DNA of 64,000 bases from Lucifuga dentata (taxonomy: Eukaryota > Chordata > Actinopteri > Ophidiiformes > Bythitidae), in NCBI GenBank assembly GCA_014773175.1, contig VXCM01000413.1:1-64000 (forward strand), in the 5' to 3' direction. Shown piece after piece: positions 22,714 through 36,157 of the stretch. Positions within the stretch are counted from its first letter, which is position 1; each line of letters opens with the position of its first letter. The notes beneath the pieces are model-generated. The model made no database searches and had not been told where the DNA came from. It was given only the letters and a program-made list of their open reading frames with translations. Both the position numbers and the translations under genes were made by a program.

Positions 22714-25261
22714 TATTGTGTGTGAGACAGTCTGGAAAGCAACGAGGAAACAACAGCCCAGCAAATGACTCTGAAGAGGCAGCTGTTTCTGTATCTCATC
22801 CAAGGAATTTATCAACGAGCATAATGCCGCTACCAGCCTCCTATAGCGCCATCACCCATTTCCATGAAAAGAATCATTACCCAGCTTTTCTGTCCGCACG
22901 TGTGGGAGCTCGCTGCTTATGAAAGGTATTTTTGAGTTTTCAATTCCGTTGGATAAATGTAAAAGTGAATTAGCCTTGCATATCTGAATTACCAGTGAAG
23001 CGCGGCTGTTTGATCCAGTGTAATATATGGATGATTGCAATACACCGCTATTCACATTATGAAGTGTGCACTCATCCTCAAAACAACCCCATACAGTCCA
23101 ACTGGCATCTGAAATGCTCTTAATTGCAAGACCCAAACAAACACAAAAATTACAGCAACTGTGCCCAATTAGGAGATATTTTTGTGTTGTTTTTTGCGGG
23201 TCTGTGGTTGATTAGCTGCCTGTTCAGGTATTCAGTCAACATGAAAATACATAAGAAATTCAGAGTGAGGTCAGATCAGAAATATGATTCTTTTTTAGTG
23301 TGATTTTAATGGAAATGCTCAGGATTATGAATTCATCAATATGTCCTGTGTGTATGTGGGACTGATGAGTAGGAGTGTTTGTGACATGCATGTAAATTCA
23401 ACAGTTAACTGGAAGTTGCTGCTCATAAAACCTGCAGTTGTGTATAGTATTCTCTGCTTGAAATCAATAGGACTTCATTTTTTTCTTTCATTATTGTGTA
23501 TAATGTGATAAGATATGCACACTGGGAGATGACTCTTGCTTGCACATAGAGTACATAGACTGCATTCATCAACATGTGAATCATACTGTATTTCACCGTG
23601 CAACATTGAATCACGGTTGAGAGAGAGGACAGCAGAGAAGGGTAAACACACATGCACACACTCATACATAGATGTATAATTATCATGCATATCTAGTCTC
23701 ACACACATACACATTCAGAGTACATTGTGTATACGCTGAATCAGCCTGCGGGATGCTTTGCTTGCGTGTTCAACCCGGCCAACCTATCCTTGCGTGCTTG
23801 TTAAACAGTCTACAGTAAAGTATTGTGACAAACGCCCAGTGGCACGATTTAACTGACACACATGCTTAACATCACAACATCCTTCACCTTCAAATAACCA
23901 TTTGTTTGCTGAAGTTTGTTTTTGTTAGAGCACGCACTTCTTGCAGCAAGAAAACCTCATGCTGTTCAGTCAAGTGAAATGTTTTAAGAAACACAGTATC
24001 ATTCATAACTTGGAAAAAGCCTAATTTATTGCAAGCCTTGCTGCAACAGTGAAAGCTGCCCCACAGCCAAACATGCTCATTCTTCTTCACATCTTCACAA
24101 GATGTTCAGCAAAGCACAAAAACATCATTGCCTTTCTCAACTGATTATTTCTGGTCAGTGGAGCATCTAACTGGGGATGGCATGCACACACGAAGACGCC
24201 CACATTTTCTCTGATTTCAGCTGATGTGTTTCGGCTGACGTTTCAGACATAAATAAAAACACTTAAGCAGGCCCAGTTAACATCATCTCATCCAGTGTCC
24301 ACAGTCACATGATGATTTTGAGTTAAAAGCATCAGGTAAGAGCCCTGTGTTATGCACGCCCTCTGGTGGTTTTGCTTTGTCCTTTTGCTTTTGCTTGTCA
24401 CCTGTCTGTTCTCTTTCCAGGACTCTGATGATATAATAGTATACACTTGTGCCAGTTGACATGATTCCTGTGCTTTCATGATGGCTCTGCATGACGAAGT
24501 GGACTTCAATTCCGGGAATTTCAGTGGCACTATGGGACAAAGCCATCCTTAACCACACCAAACACGAAAACAAACCCAGAGGAAATAGAAGTAGTTCCCG
24601 GTTCAGTTACTGACAATAAAACATGAAGACGGTAAAAAGAGAGTTGCTGTTGATTAATAAAGTGAAGGAATTGCTTTTACTTTCATTGGCTGCAAGATGA
24701 AAAACTTGTTCACTATTTTGTTTTTCTGTTCCTTTCTCTCCCTTCCTCCACACCTACTTCCCCTTCCTCTGCACATCTTCGCCTGGCCAACTGTCGATGA
24801 TGTAGCACAATTGGGTTACTCATTTCTGAAAAATTATATTGTTTCCTCAGTTGGATTCATGTACTGGCAGTCCTGATTCCATTCCTGTTTGCTATATTAG
24901 TGTGGCTGGCAACGAGAGTGGTAGTAAGTACTGATAGGAAAAGAAAGGAAAGACAGAAAGAATGATGAAGTGGAGGACTAGATGAGAGAAGGTGAGAGAA
25001 GGTACGGTTTGGTAGTCAGGTTGGCTCGGGCCTCTACATAGGATTGATTGAATGTGAGCAGAGGTGCCATGCTGTCTGCCAGGGCACTCCAGCACCACTT
25101 AGAATCTGCTCTCTGTGCCAACCCACCCATGCTTACACTTCTACTGTCCTCCCATCTCTCCTCTCCTCCTCTTCAGCCACCCATCCGTGCATAAGTATCA
25201 GCCAAGGGCAGAGCCACTTTGGCAGTTCCAGGGAGAAAAGCATTGTAATTGCAATGACTGA

Positions 25262-25303
25262 AAGAAATGTGCTCAATTGACCTGTCTGGTTAAATAAAAT
25301 AAG
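25262..25303 (+). mobile_element. Short retroposon 3' tail
   Basis: The words TGACCTGTCTGGTTAAATAAA closely resemble the tail (TGACTTACCTGGTTAAATAAAGG) that ends many LINE-type copies in fish. No coding part of the element is recognisable upstream. Confidence 0.4.
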
Positions 25304-26109
25304 CAATATCTTCCTGCTTTTTTCCCTACATGAGCTCTCCAGCTTTCCCCTTCATCCCTCCTCCTCTGCTGTCTACACTTTACTGCCAGACCATTGGAGG
25401 CCCTGCCAGGGCGAAGAACTCAGCTGCATGTCAGACTTTTCACTCTCACACGCTATCCCTCCCCTTCCTCGTTCTCAGCAAACCTCCGACCTCATCATTC
25501 CAAAGGCGTTCATGACAAGTTGCCCTCTTTTGTCGCCCTAAAACTCATCCCTCAATCTCTCTTTCAGGTATACCAAACAGAGTTAAAAGCATTCTTGAAG
25601 ATGGATTTTCACTCCTCACTAAAGCAATGCATCATATTGAGTACTGGGCAGTACAGCCTTCTCCTGGGCTGCGAGTTATAGCAATCAGGGCAGTCTGACA
25701 GCTCAGACACTTGTTCATTCAGATAATAATGACTTTTTTTCTTCTATTCTCTACTGGCCTCACACAAAGTAAACACATTATCACATGCATTTCTGTGAGC
25801 AAATATGCTTGCATACACAGTAAGTTTTGATCAATAAAAGCCTTTTGAAGGCTGCGCCATTATTTTATTTGTTGGTGATGGAGGAAAGCATCTGAAGCAG
25901 CATTTAGTCAATGTGGCACTGAGCTTTCCAATGAAACTCTACAACTAGAGTGAATGAGAGATCCCCACAAACCACCGCTGTAATACCTCTTACAGTAATA
26001 GTTAAATGATTAAAGAAAAACCCAAATTCATACAACAATGGCTGTCTGATATTGCTTTAACTATAATATAAATTTAGCCTGATATATTGGCTAATTGATG
26101 TATTAAGTC

Positions 26110-26136
26110 AAACACACACACACACACACACACACA
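26110..26136 (+). repeat. (CA)n microsatellite
   Basis: A pure CA run of about 27 bases. Confidence 0.92.
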
Positions 26137-29100
26137 GGCAGTTTGACAAGTTTGCTTAGTCACGCACAGCTTTCCAGCAGATACATCAAGACTGCTACCT
26201 TCATTCCTCACGGCCATTTTTGTTCTCTTTGCTTCTCTCAGACACGCCTGCACATATATACAAATTGTGTATTGCACAGTTATTGTGAATTGTGTGGTAA
26301 AAGAAAGTTATGATTGATGTCTAAACACAGAGCAACAAATGAAACCAATCAGAACTAATCAGGACCAGCAGCTCAATACAACTGCGGTTGGGCAAACACA
26401 AGGAATATGGCCAGGGATTGACAAGGATGCAGTTACATCCTCTGATTACAACAGCAGCCTGACGTACTGTATACAATCTGTGTGTCTGTTAGTTTCACTT
26501 CGGTGTACAAATGTTTACCTCGAGCTGCGGATGATGAACAATGACTTTCATGGGAAACAGCTGAACAATGTATTATTGACACACAGACTTCTGGAAACAG
26601 TTAATTCCACAGTGCAAAGCTCAACAAGCATATCCAAAGTGAAAAACATTTATATTGATTGTTTAGATGCTTTTTGTTCTTTGAAAGATAATAACATATT
26701 ATGGCTGACATATTTATGCACTTGTGTTGCTGGGCAAAATTAAGTTTGATAAATGGCTGCAGTAAACAGAACTTATTACACTGTAGTAGAAAGAGCTGAC
26801 GGGAATAATTTGTTAAGATTACATGGATGGCAGTGAGGAATTACATCTTAGACATTTTCTGGTTTATATGTAGTATATGTGTGCAGCATACTATATCAAA
26901 AGTGATGTTCTCAATGTGGCTGTATCTACTGAAGTACCCTTGAGCAAGATGACTTAACCCCTGTTCCACTGTAGTAAACCGAAATGACAGTGGAGAGCAA
27001 CCAGAAGAGGACAAACGCATTTTCCCATATGGGAAACAACAGCAAAGAAGACATGAGGCAGCAAGGAAGTTTGGTCTGCTGGCTTTCCGCTCATCCTGCA
27101 CACAGAATATTGTGGATATTTCAAACTTCACTTAGTGAATTCCTACAATTCTAAAAATGACTTTCAGAAATACCCAGAGAACAAGCCTAAATTTGTTGCA
27201 TTCAGCTGTGGGTTGAACATGTACCAAGGGTGACAAAGCCTGGTCAAACTATGCCAATCACAGACAAAACTAGCGAGGAGATACAACAGACACAAACTTA
27301 TATTAACCAACAGGGATAAGACAGACATAAAAGGATAAAATGATGAACAAAAAGTCTCAGGATACCCTGTGTTTCAGTAAATGGGTAAACATATGGGTGT
27401 GGGAATATTGGGATGTGTCCATGCTGCAGCGCCCCAACACCAAACAAATCATGTTTTGTGGCCACACTGTATTATTATTTTGTGGAACTCCTGTCCTCAC
27501 TCAACACATCGGCCACAAAATTCAATTTTAAAGGCATAAATGTCAGCATCGTGGTTGTAACTGATCAACTACACCCTCAGCTGTATCATATATACTGTAT
27601 TAGTATTCATTTTGTCCCATAGGATATAATCATAATTATTACCCATTAAACTTACATTTAACAATGAGAAGAAACACACTTTGAATGAGCCTTAGACTAC
27701 ACCTCACAAGGGATTCAGTACTTTAAAAATAACACATGCAGTAAACCTATGAATGCTTTAAAAGTAATCAACAAAACATATGACAATTCTAAAAAAAATC
27801 TACTGGAGTAAAAAATATATACAGCCAAAAAATATTGTATGTGTGATTATTTAAATCCTATCTGCTGCATTCGCTGGAGGTGCAGGAAAGACATTTTATT
27901 TCACTCATGAATCATAAATTGCAGCAGTTGAACGGTCATGGTGACAGACTTTCTCCAAAAGGAAAGTTATGGTTTGCTTGTTGTCGGTGGGTTCCAACAT
28001 GTTGGTGACAGATGTGTTCTGTCTGAATCGGTTACCGGCATCACAAAATGCTGGTCGTAAAGTACAGGCAGAGTAACTGTACCATTAACCTTAACTGTGT
28101 GGTGAACTGACTCACAGCTCACAACACAGACACACACACTCACACACACATTAACACATTGTGGTGGTGGAGTGATTCACTGATCATAAAGCAACAATGT
28201 TTGCTTAAGAAATCCCACAAAGGGAATTAATTTGAATTCACGCAGACTCCCCTGTTTATACACATGGTGTACATGTTCAAACACATAAATCACTCCAGAG
28301 TTTATATCAAGATATTCTGTCAGATGGAACTTTGTTGTTGTTGTTGTTTCTTGAGGGTACAAAAAAAACAAGCTTCCAGAAGAAAATAACACCTCATGTC
28401 AGCGATAAACAAACCAGGTTTACCTCTCGGGGCATTAGCAACAGACGGCTATGCAGATAATGAGCTTACCTGTGAACTGATGGGACATTAAAAAGTTTTG
28501 TGACCCTGTGGAAGGTGATTTGTTCACATTTTGTGGACATGACCGAATCCAGGACTGCTTCACATATCAAGCTTTGACCAAAAAGCACCATGTCGACCAC
28601 TTGGCATTATTAATATTTTACTGCTGTACTGTGCTGTATACCTTATACTCTGGCTGTTATTAGATAAGAGAAGGAAAGCCACCTGTGGCACCCAGCAGAA
28701 TTTGGAAACCCCCAAACAAATAATCAGCATGAATACTGATAATATCTATGGTCACATGAAGCAAAATGTAGTACATTGAGATATGTAGTAAATTTAGAAA
28801 ACCTACAAAGGCAGCAAAAGTACTTAGAAATGTCACTAGCATTTCAAGTTTTCTAGTATATTTCTAATTTTATTGTTGAGTACTGTATTGGCAATCACAC
28901 AAAGACCACCATAGTTCATAGTACAACTTGTTTAAAATACTAGTTAAATAATACAAATTCACTGGACAATAACTCTGCTTACTCATCAACTTTATATCTT
29001 CCCTGTTCCAGCCTGCTCTTCTCCACTGAAAACAAACCAAATCTCATAGTTTTGCTGCAGTTTCCTTACATGTTAGTCTTTGAGGAATTGCTAAATAACT

Positions 29101-29756
29101 GAGAACAAATTCATCAAGCCTAGATTGCAGTGCCAGTACAATTTTTGCTGTCACTACAAACTGACAAAGGAAATAATGTTATACATATGAGCTTTAAAAA
29201 TCCACATTGGCCGAACTGTAAAGCCTGACCTCAATGTTAAATATTTTGAATAGTTTTTAGTTTTACAGGCACGTCATGGTCCACCTGGAGTCATTCAGGC
29301 CACATTCCATCACTGAAACACAGAGGAAAGAACTACATCCTGTTTTCCAGACAATCACTGTATTGAGTTGTTCTCCCAACAGGCCTTTCCTGTGCTGCAC
29401 TCACTAAAATCACTACCGAGTCTGCCAGCCAAACAGTTTGAGGACGGTAGTGTCTCCCCTGGAGGTGCTAAAGAGGTAAATTGAAAGTGAAGTGAGGGGT
29501 TCTGTGTCCACTGTGGAGAGCAGGACCCTGACCAACTGTGGAGTCCTCGGGGCTCCTCGTTAGCAGACCAGCCTGCATGTTTTCATTCACCAGCAAACTG
29601 CAGGAGGTCAATTGCTGCTAAATTACCAGTTTTGGCTTGGAAAACAGCATGGAGATAATTAGTTCACTCTGCCTGTCTACACCATTAAGTTTTCTGAAAA
29701 ACAGTCGAAGAGACGATTCAGGGCTCCAATGCTGCAATTAGTCCGGCATTTGTGCC

Positions 29757-29758
29757 TC

Positions 29759-29798
<40 letters not shown>

Positions 29799-29825
29799 TG
29801 TGTGTTTGAGAGGCAAGCGGGANTC

Positions 29826-29865
<40 letters not shown>

Positions 29866-29889
29866 TGTGTGTTTGAGAGGCAAGCGGGA
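29757..29889 (+). repeat. (TG)n microsatellite duplicated around an N
   Basis: A 66-base string running from TCTGTATG through a TG run to GAGAGGCAAGCGGGA occurs at 29757-29822 and again at 29824-29889, with an N at 29823. The unique sequence at both ends of the copy makes an assembly overlap the likely cause. Confidence 0.94.
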
Positions 29890-30714
29890 AGAACGTTAGT
29901 CAGTGTTTAGCAGACAGGAAAACACCTTGTGACTGGTGCAACATAATTCCATTAACTTTTAAGTAATGTATTTAGAAATGTGATTTAGCATCTTCACATA
30001 ACACAAACAATATGTTAAAGAAATCAGCTGAAATGAGACATGCTGGTTTCTCCATTTCAAGGCCGCAGCATTTTTCTTCTTCTTTTCTTGTTTCAGCTTC
30101 AGTTCCTACATCCAAATGGTAACGCTGGCTATACGAGCAGCGAAAGATGACAGAAACAAGACAGCAATGTGTCACTCGCTAACCGTCCGGATCAGGTTGC
30201 AGTAAAATTTTGAAATTTATGATAAATACAGACACAGTGAGAATAGAAGTACAAACAAGAGGAAGATTGATATTGTGACAAGTTATTGATTGCAGTGTTT
30301 GTTTTAGCTTGTCAAGCCTGAAAACCACTAATGGCACCAGTACTCAAAATACAAAGGTCAAGCACATCTTTTAAGCAGTTCAGATATATTCAGAAATGTG
30401 TTTGTGTGTGTTGTATTTGTGTACGAGGGTGTTTGGGATGAAAACTACATACAAATTTATCCTTGTCACAGGACAAGTTCTGCACCACATGACTCCATCC
30501 AACTCAAACCACACCTCGTTATTATCACTTCATATAAATCTCAGTTTGGAAATATATATGCCGTAATCTGAAAGTAGAATGTACTCTGCTCAATGGCTCA
30601 TTTAAAAGCATAACTCAGCGCTCAAGGCTACTCTGGAATTATGCACAATTTGACAGAGGGGAGAAGGAGAAAAGGGACAGATGAATAACAGATTTTAAAC
30701 TAAAGACAAATTGG

Positions 30715-30760
30715 AGAAACAGGCTGCCAGTCCATCACAGGGCTAAATGTCTTAAGATGA
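30715..30760. mobile_element. Remnant of the same retroposon family as 36743-37070
   Basis: The words AACAGGCTGCCAGTCCATCACAG and GGCTAAATGTC line up with the segment CAGACAGGTCATCAACCTATCACAGGGCTGGCAC of the longer copy at 36743-37070. Only this short core is left. Confidence 0.45.
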
Positions 30761-30991
30761 TCCAAAGTTGTAATTGGACTGTGCAGTAGAATGAAGCCAC
30801 AGAGAGAATCATGGTGAAGAAAACATATTTCCCTCTGTCCTCCACCAACTTTCTGTTATTCCCCCTTTTCCAGTCCACCACGTACTAACTATCCCACTTT
30901 TCTTGATGGAATGTTCTCTTGGTCTATTTAATGTTGAATCCTTTTGTATTTGGGAGTACTTGCCCTTTTCTTAAATGCACCAAAAAAGATT

Positions 30992-31023
30992 AAAAAAAAA
31001 AAAAAAANAAAAAAAAAAAAAAA
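30992..31023 (+). repeat. Poly(A) tract containing an N
   Basis: About 31 A residues with an N at 31008; a probable contig join in a homopolymer. Confidence 0.9.
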
Positions 31024-31401
31024 GATTTCATATGGTAAATTCACCCAATCTGTTGAATGTTAAGAGCAGAGCTCTGGGGTTTATGGTGGAAACTAGGCAG
31101 CTTTTCTGAACATTGTGCCGTTTTAGGCAAGAAACATTTCCTGAGTTTACATTAGTCACAGCAGTCCAGATCCAGAAGCAGAATAAACTCAACATTTTCT
31201 GTTATTAAAATAAATACATTTACAAATGTGAAGTCTCCTGATTTAGTTATTAATTTATTTGGTGGAAAATTCTTTAAGGGATGTTAACCTTTTTTTTTTT
31301 TTTAATATATATTTGCAGTTTCCATAAAAATGTAAAGCTGAACTAAACAAATTGATCTACCACGTTAAATTATTTTTTTTAATTTCAGTGATGTTAAATT
31401 T

Positions 31402-31405
<4 letters not shown>

Positions 31406-31439
<34 letters not shown>
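31406..31439 (+). repeat. (TG)n microsatellite ending at an N
   Basis: TG run that stops at an N at 31440, followed directly by AAGA and a T run. The true length is unknown. Confidence 0.9.
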
Positions 31440-31880
31440 NAAGATTTTTTTTTTTTTGACCCCCAAAATATGTGTGTACTTCTCCTGTACTTCAGAAGCA
31501 GCCTGAGGTTCTGGAAGAAATTAGACCCTTAGAATGTGGCTGAGTAAACTTATAGTAAGAGAAAGAAAACCCAAAAAATAGAACACAAAACAGGGAAATG
31601 GGCAAATAATAACATATTATTGATCTTTGAATCTGGAATGGATTGGATTTTGTAAATGAAAATGGTCACTCATTAGAACTCATTAGAAGTAAGTTCACTA
31701 TTGCTTGACCTTATTTAATTAATTGCCAAAGGGAAATTACAACACAACTCTAAAATAGCCTCTAATGTATTCTATTAGGATATTCATAATTATTAGACTG
31801 TCAAATGTCATGGACTAGATCAAACAGTTCATTACTGCGCTCGTGAGCAGGCAGCACATTGACTTGGCATACATATTATA

Positions 31881-32050
31881 CAGTGCCCTCCACTAATATT
31901 GGCACCCTTGGTAAATAAAAGTAAACTGGGCTGTGAAAAAATGCCTTTATTTTTATCCTTTTGATCTTTCATTCAAAATATTAACAAAAATATAACCGTT
32001 AGTTAAAGTAAAATAATTTGAAAGGAAATAGAAATTCTTATCAAGAAATT
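31881..32050 (+). mobile_element. Tc1/mariner-like element, left-end remnant
   Basis: Starts CAGTGCCCTCCACTAATATTGG, followed by CACCCTTGGTAAATA and GGCTGTGAAAAAATGCCTTTAT, and is preceded by TA (31879-31880), the target site of Tc1/mariner elements. This matches the terminus of a Tc1-like family common in fish. No matching right terminus and no transposase were found, so this is a one-ended fragment; its right limit is approximate. Confidence 0.75.
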
Positions 32051-33561
32051 TTTTTAATCAAATTTATGTGTGAATATAGCTTCATAGACTTTACTCCTCC
32101 ATCCATTTCGATCCATCATAATTTCATTTCACTTCACCTTCAGTTTTCAGCCTTTTCTCAGTGAATTTTCTCGCTGCAATATACTGTATTTCACTTCTCA
32201 CTTTTATATAGCCTGTCACTCTTCCTCATTAACAGGATGGTGTGTGTGCATATGGATGTTCATACTGAAGGTGCAAATGTCTGTCCTGAGTATTTGCCAC
32301 CATAACATATCTTATTTATCTCAACAATCAATACATAAATTATACATCATGTCTTGTGTCTACATATAGCAGGTCAGACCAAAGATGAATCAAACGAGCT
32401 CTGTGAAGAGTATGAATGAATTGAATTGTTTCTGGGATTTACATCTCTATACATAAAAAGGATAAACACTGCATTCAAAATTGAAAATAAATATTTGGCA
32501 ACATTTAAATTCATTTGTTTACAAGTCTGCTGATCACTTTTAAATCTGAAATATCTCAGACAAAGAACAAATGTTTACACATAAAATGGCATCAATAATG
32601 GAATAATGACAATGTGCAAGCAAAATGCTGTCTGAGTAACTGTGTTATCTGCAATTATCTGCAGGATATAATCCATAGGGTAAATACAAAGTAATGTTTG
32701 GTCTGTGGATATAAGGATTTTACCTCAGCCTGCAAACACAATTATCTTCTCCACATGCACCTAGCCACAGGCAAACTACTCAGCTTTTAGTGCTGCACTG
32801 ACCATCTTTCTATGAAGCATGCATGCAGAAACCCCAGCACACACATGCATGCACACACTGTTTGTATGCACACTCTTGAAACACACTGAAAGGAGAGATT
32901 CATGCATGTATGCAAGGCCAGGAATACACATATACTGTTATTCTATTTGCCTGTCCACTCTCTCTTGCTATCTCCATCTTACAGACCTCCTATGACCCCC
33001 NCCCTCCCAGCCCAAGGGTCACAGGGTGTTCTCCCCCATAATGACCTTTGTTGAGATTTGCAGAGGAAGCTATCAGAGAAGGAGAAGGATGCTACTTTTC
33101 CTGCAGAGAAAGACACAAAGAGTAACAATGTGAATATTATGCACAGCTAACTCTGAAATAAGCATATTTGGACAAACAGGTAAGCCTAAGTTGTAAATTA
33201 CATATGCAAAAGTGTCAGTAAAAACACATAAAACGGTTAATTTGCTATTGGTGTCTTTTCTGAATTAAAAGAGAAATGTATGGAAGGTTTTTCAGTTTTT
33301 GTCTGTTTCTTTGGTGATATTTAAGGCCACAACCACCAAAAAAGGCAATGCAGTAAATATATACAGTTATAATGTTATGAAGTTACATGACTTCTTTATA
33401 GATAATATCAAATTGCATCTCTGCTTTATGCCTGTTACCAAATTATGCCATGATGAGGTGAAGAAATAATGCTTGACAAACTAAGTCTGTTCATTAATGC
33501 ACATTATGACCATCCATTCTTACCCAGACTCAGACTCATCCCATCAGTTTGCATGCCGGCT

Positions 33562-33575
33562 GTTACCTGGGTAAC
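33562..33575. promoter_or_regulatory. Candidate RFX (X-box) site
   Basis: GTTACCTGGGTAAC is made of two inverted half-sites, GTTACC and GGTAAC, separated by two bases, which fits the X-box bound by RFX transcription factors. It lies in non-repetitive sequence about 23 kb upstream of epha3. There is no evidence that it is used. Confidence 0.35.
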
Positions 33576-33648
33576 CAAGCAGGTGTTCTGTTGCCAAAGC
33601 TGAACGTTGCTTTTTTTTTATGGACCTTACCCCGCACCCACTTTACCC

Positions 33649-33688
33649 AACACACACACACACACATGCACACACACACACACACACT
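33649..33688 (+). repeat. (CA)n microsatellite, interrupted
   Basis: A CA run of about 40 bases broken by CATGCACA. Confidence 0.9.
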
Positions 33689-34034
33689 TGCTAACACAGA
33701 ATGAATGAGGGTATTGTGTACAGGTTTTCAGGTGTACAGCCTGGCTCTGGTCCAACATGGTGAATCACAGAAGTGTGAGGCGGACTAACACTGATACATG
33801 AGACAATATTAACAAGACAAGGCCCTAGGACTAGTGAGCTATACTGGCCATATTATATAGAACATTTTCATACAGTGTTTTAAAAATATTGTATAATTAC
33901 CAGGGTCATCATGTGTGATCATTGTGCACTGTGATAACACAACATGTCCCAAATGTATGGAATCATAGGGTGTGGTAACACTTTCTTTTTTTTTTTCTTT
34001 CTGCTAGCTGTCCTCATTTTCTTTGAGCATTTAT

Positions 34035-34125
34035 TGTTCAAATGGCTTAGTGGCTTCAGTCGCCAGGCTGTCTGGGCTTTGAGAATGTGGGCAGGGGTTT
34101 AAATCCCACTTTTGTTACCTTTAGT
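34035..34125 (+). mobile_element. tRNA-derived SINE head or tRNA pseudogene
   Basis: TGGCTTAGTGG (34043-34053) fits the RNA polymerase III A box (TGGCNNAGTGG) and GGTTTAAATCC (34096-34106) fits a B box (GGTTCGAATCC) whose CpG has decayed. Their spacing and the words between resemble a Leu/Ser-type tRNA. The acceptor stem cannot be paired, so it is not a working tRNA gene. The sequence after the B box may be the SINE body, but its end could not be set. Confidence 0.5.
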
Positions 34126-34559
34126 ACTCATTTAGCTGAAGTTTTTGAGTGCCTATAATACAGCTTAATACATATCTTTTGTTGCAGATTTTATTTTCAC
34201 AAGTGCAAGGATTAAAAAGGTACATATCTGGTCTCATGAGAGTAAATGCATATGTAATGGTACATGTGTGAACAATGTATTTTAAATTAAAAAGCTTTTC
34301 AGATCATACATTTTCTGAGGCTGACGCAATATATTGCTGTTGGATATTTCACACAGAGTCGAAAGTAATTATGCGATCATCATGTCTGCCCTGATGAACA
34401 CAGCAAATAACATTTTCTGCCCACCTGCAGTCCACAAAACTGGTCAGAAGGACACGCTGTCTTCTGTTCTCACCGTGGGATTTGTGGGACGTTATTGGCT
34501 TCTAGTTAATCTGCCCATTGTTATTCATTAAGCCTGTCTCTTATCGCAGCTTCATCTGT

Positions 34560-34573
34560 GACCTTTGACTCCT
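34560..34573 (+). promoter_or_regulatory. Candidate nuclear-receptor DR1-like site
   Basis: TGACCTTTGACTCC is close to the direct repeat TGACCTTTGACC recognised by HNF4/COUP-TF type receptors. It sits inside a non-repetitive block (34330-34700) that may be a distal regulatory element. Motif match only. Confidence 0.25.
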
Positions 34574-36157
34574 CTGTCAATATAGATTAGCTCATTGACT
34601 CTGATTAAGGGATCCTATGCATCACCTTGGGCGGTCAAGTTCATTATGCACCATCCTAATTCCAAATTAAGTTTGTTTAATTGGACATGTTTGTTTGAGC
34701 TGACAAGGGTCATTTTTATATGGATTAACAATTAAATGTTCAAATGAGCAATCCAGATTTTAACAAATAATGTCAGATGCATGGAAAAGTTCATATGGGT
34801 CAGTGGCTTTGCTGATTTTAGAGACATCAGGCTGAGAAATAGGATGACATTTATGCCTGCACCAATTAAACAGGAACTTGAATAGCTGCCTCCTGTATCT
34901 CACTTCTGGGACTGAATGAGTGTCATTGTGAAACATTTCCTGAGACCAATCATCAAAATAATTGCATCTTAGATCCAAGTGCTTTACACTGGTCCTCTCA
35001 TCAATTTCCAATTCCAATTGCAAAGACCTCCTTTATCTGAGGAAGCTCGATGTGAGTGGCGGCTATAACTCAAAGAGATAGAGCGAGAGGGAGAAGAAAA
35101 GGGAAGGAGAGGGGCACTGGCCCTTTTATGAAGAGTAAAGTGAAATATACACCTGACGTTCAGAAAGACCATTTCTTTTTTGAACCTTGCTGCTAGAAAT
35201 GGAATATATAATGAGGCTATATTTAGAGCTAGATAACACCCCTGCACTGAGTAATGAAATAGCGAAGCTGGAGATTCATTACCTGCCACATTATGATTTA
35301 ATCAAACTGCACAAAATCGTATTAATTTTTCTCCAACAAAGGGTGCCTTCATATCTGGCCTCTCCCCTCTTTAGCATGCATAGGTCAGCAGTGTTACTGT
35401 GAAAGTTTTCCCCCAATGGCCAAGGGTCTGTATATTAAGATGAGGAATTTTTTAAAAATTTCTTGGAGAAAAAGTGGCTTTGTTTAAGAGGTTTAATTTT
35501 GCTATCCAAAGTCCAAAGTATGGTCTTATCAGTATTAGTTTGTCTGTTCATGGATCATGTTGGCCTTAAAAAAATCATACATTTAGCGTTATCTTTCTTT
35601 GTTTGAATGAAGAGGCATGTAAGAATGTGTTTTATCCTTTATATATTCTGCTTTTTGAGAGGTTTAGCATCTGGTGATCTCATTGTAGTTTTAGAGGCTT
35701 CTACCGTGCCAACTTGTGATTTTGTCATGATTAAATTCAAAGATATTTCATTTTGGCTAATAGTATAGCAAAATGTCACCATCAAAAATTCAGTGTTGGT
35801 CAAACACTAAATCAGATATGTTCTGTTTCCCAGCCTACACTGTGTGAGACATGTCTGCTTTGTTTTAATTCCTGTACACAGACATGCATTAGATATGTAC
35901 AGCCATGCACATGGATCTAGCTGGCCATTAGCTGCTTGCACAGGTCAGCAGGCTAAACAGAGGGAAATAGCTGGAAAATGGGCCTCACCTGTGAATGCAC
36001 TTAAGGATTTCATTTTTTTGCCAGTATGGTTTCTGTGACTGCTTGCTTTCACGTTAATTTGACAATAAATTTTGCAGTTGTGAATGACATGAACTACATG
36101 TTAACGTATGAGCAGCGAACTCATGAGGGCTTGACACCAGCACAAGTTTGCCTCTAA

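Larger units (their letters stand above)
21406..30714. other. Upstream intergenic stretch, no gene seen
   Basis: Largely unique sequence with several microsatellites and one retroposon tail. The longest frame (26339-26743) has no recognisable domain, no splice context and ordinary base composition. The blocks at about 22385-22520 and 22740-22925 lack repeats and are discussed as candidate conserved elements. Confidence 0.55.
32051..36154. other. Upstream intergenic stretch, no gene seen
   Basis: Unique sequence with an N at 33001 in a C-rich string, a CA array, a SINE-like head, and two transcription-factor motif matches. The blocks 34330-34700 and 35170-35400 look like possible regulatory elements; no exon was found. 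Confidence 0.55.

Noticed and set aside
22530..22922. 130-codon plus-strand frame
   Set aside because: It is mostly alternating Cys-Val from two TG arrays joined by an N.
26339..26743. 134-codon plus-strand frame
   Set aside because: It has no known domain and no splice or promoter context; a frame of this length is expected by chance in 64 kb.
34043..34106. Functional tRNA gene
   Set aside because: A and B boxes are present but the acceptor and T stems do not pair and the B box CpG is lost, so it is a SINE head or pseudogene.
34984..35289. 101-codon minus-strand frame
   Set aside because: No domain, no splice sites in suitable positions, and the underlying block looks like non-coding regulatory sequence.
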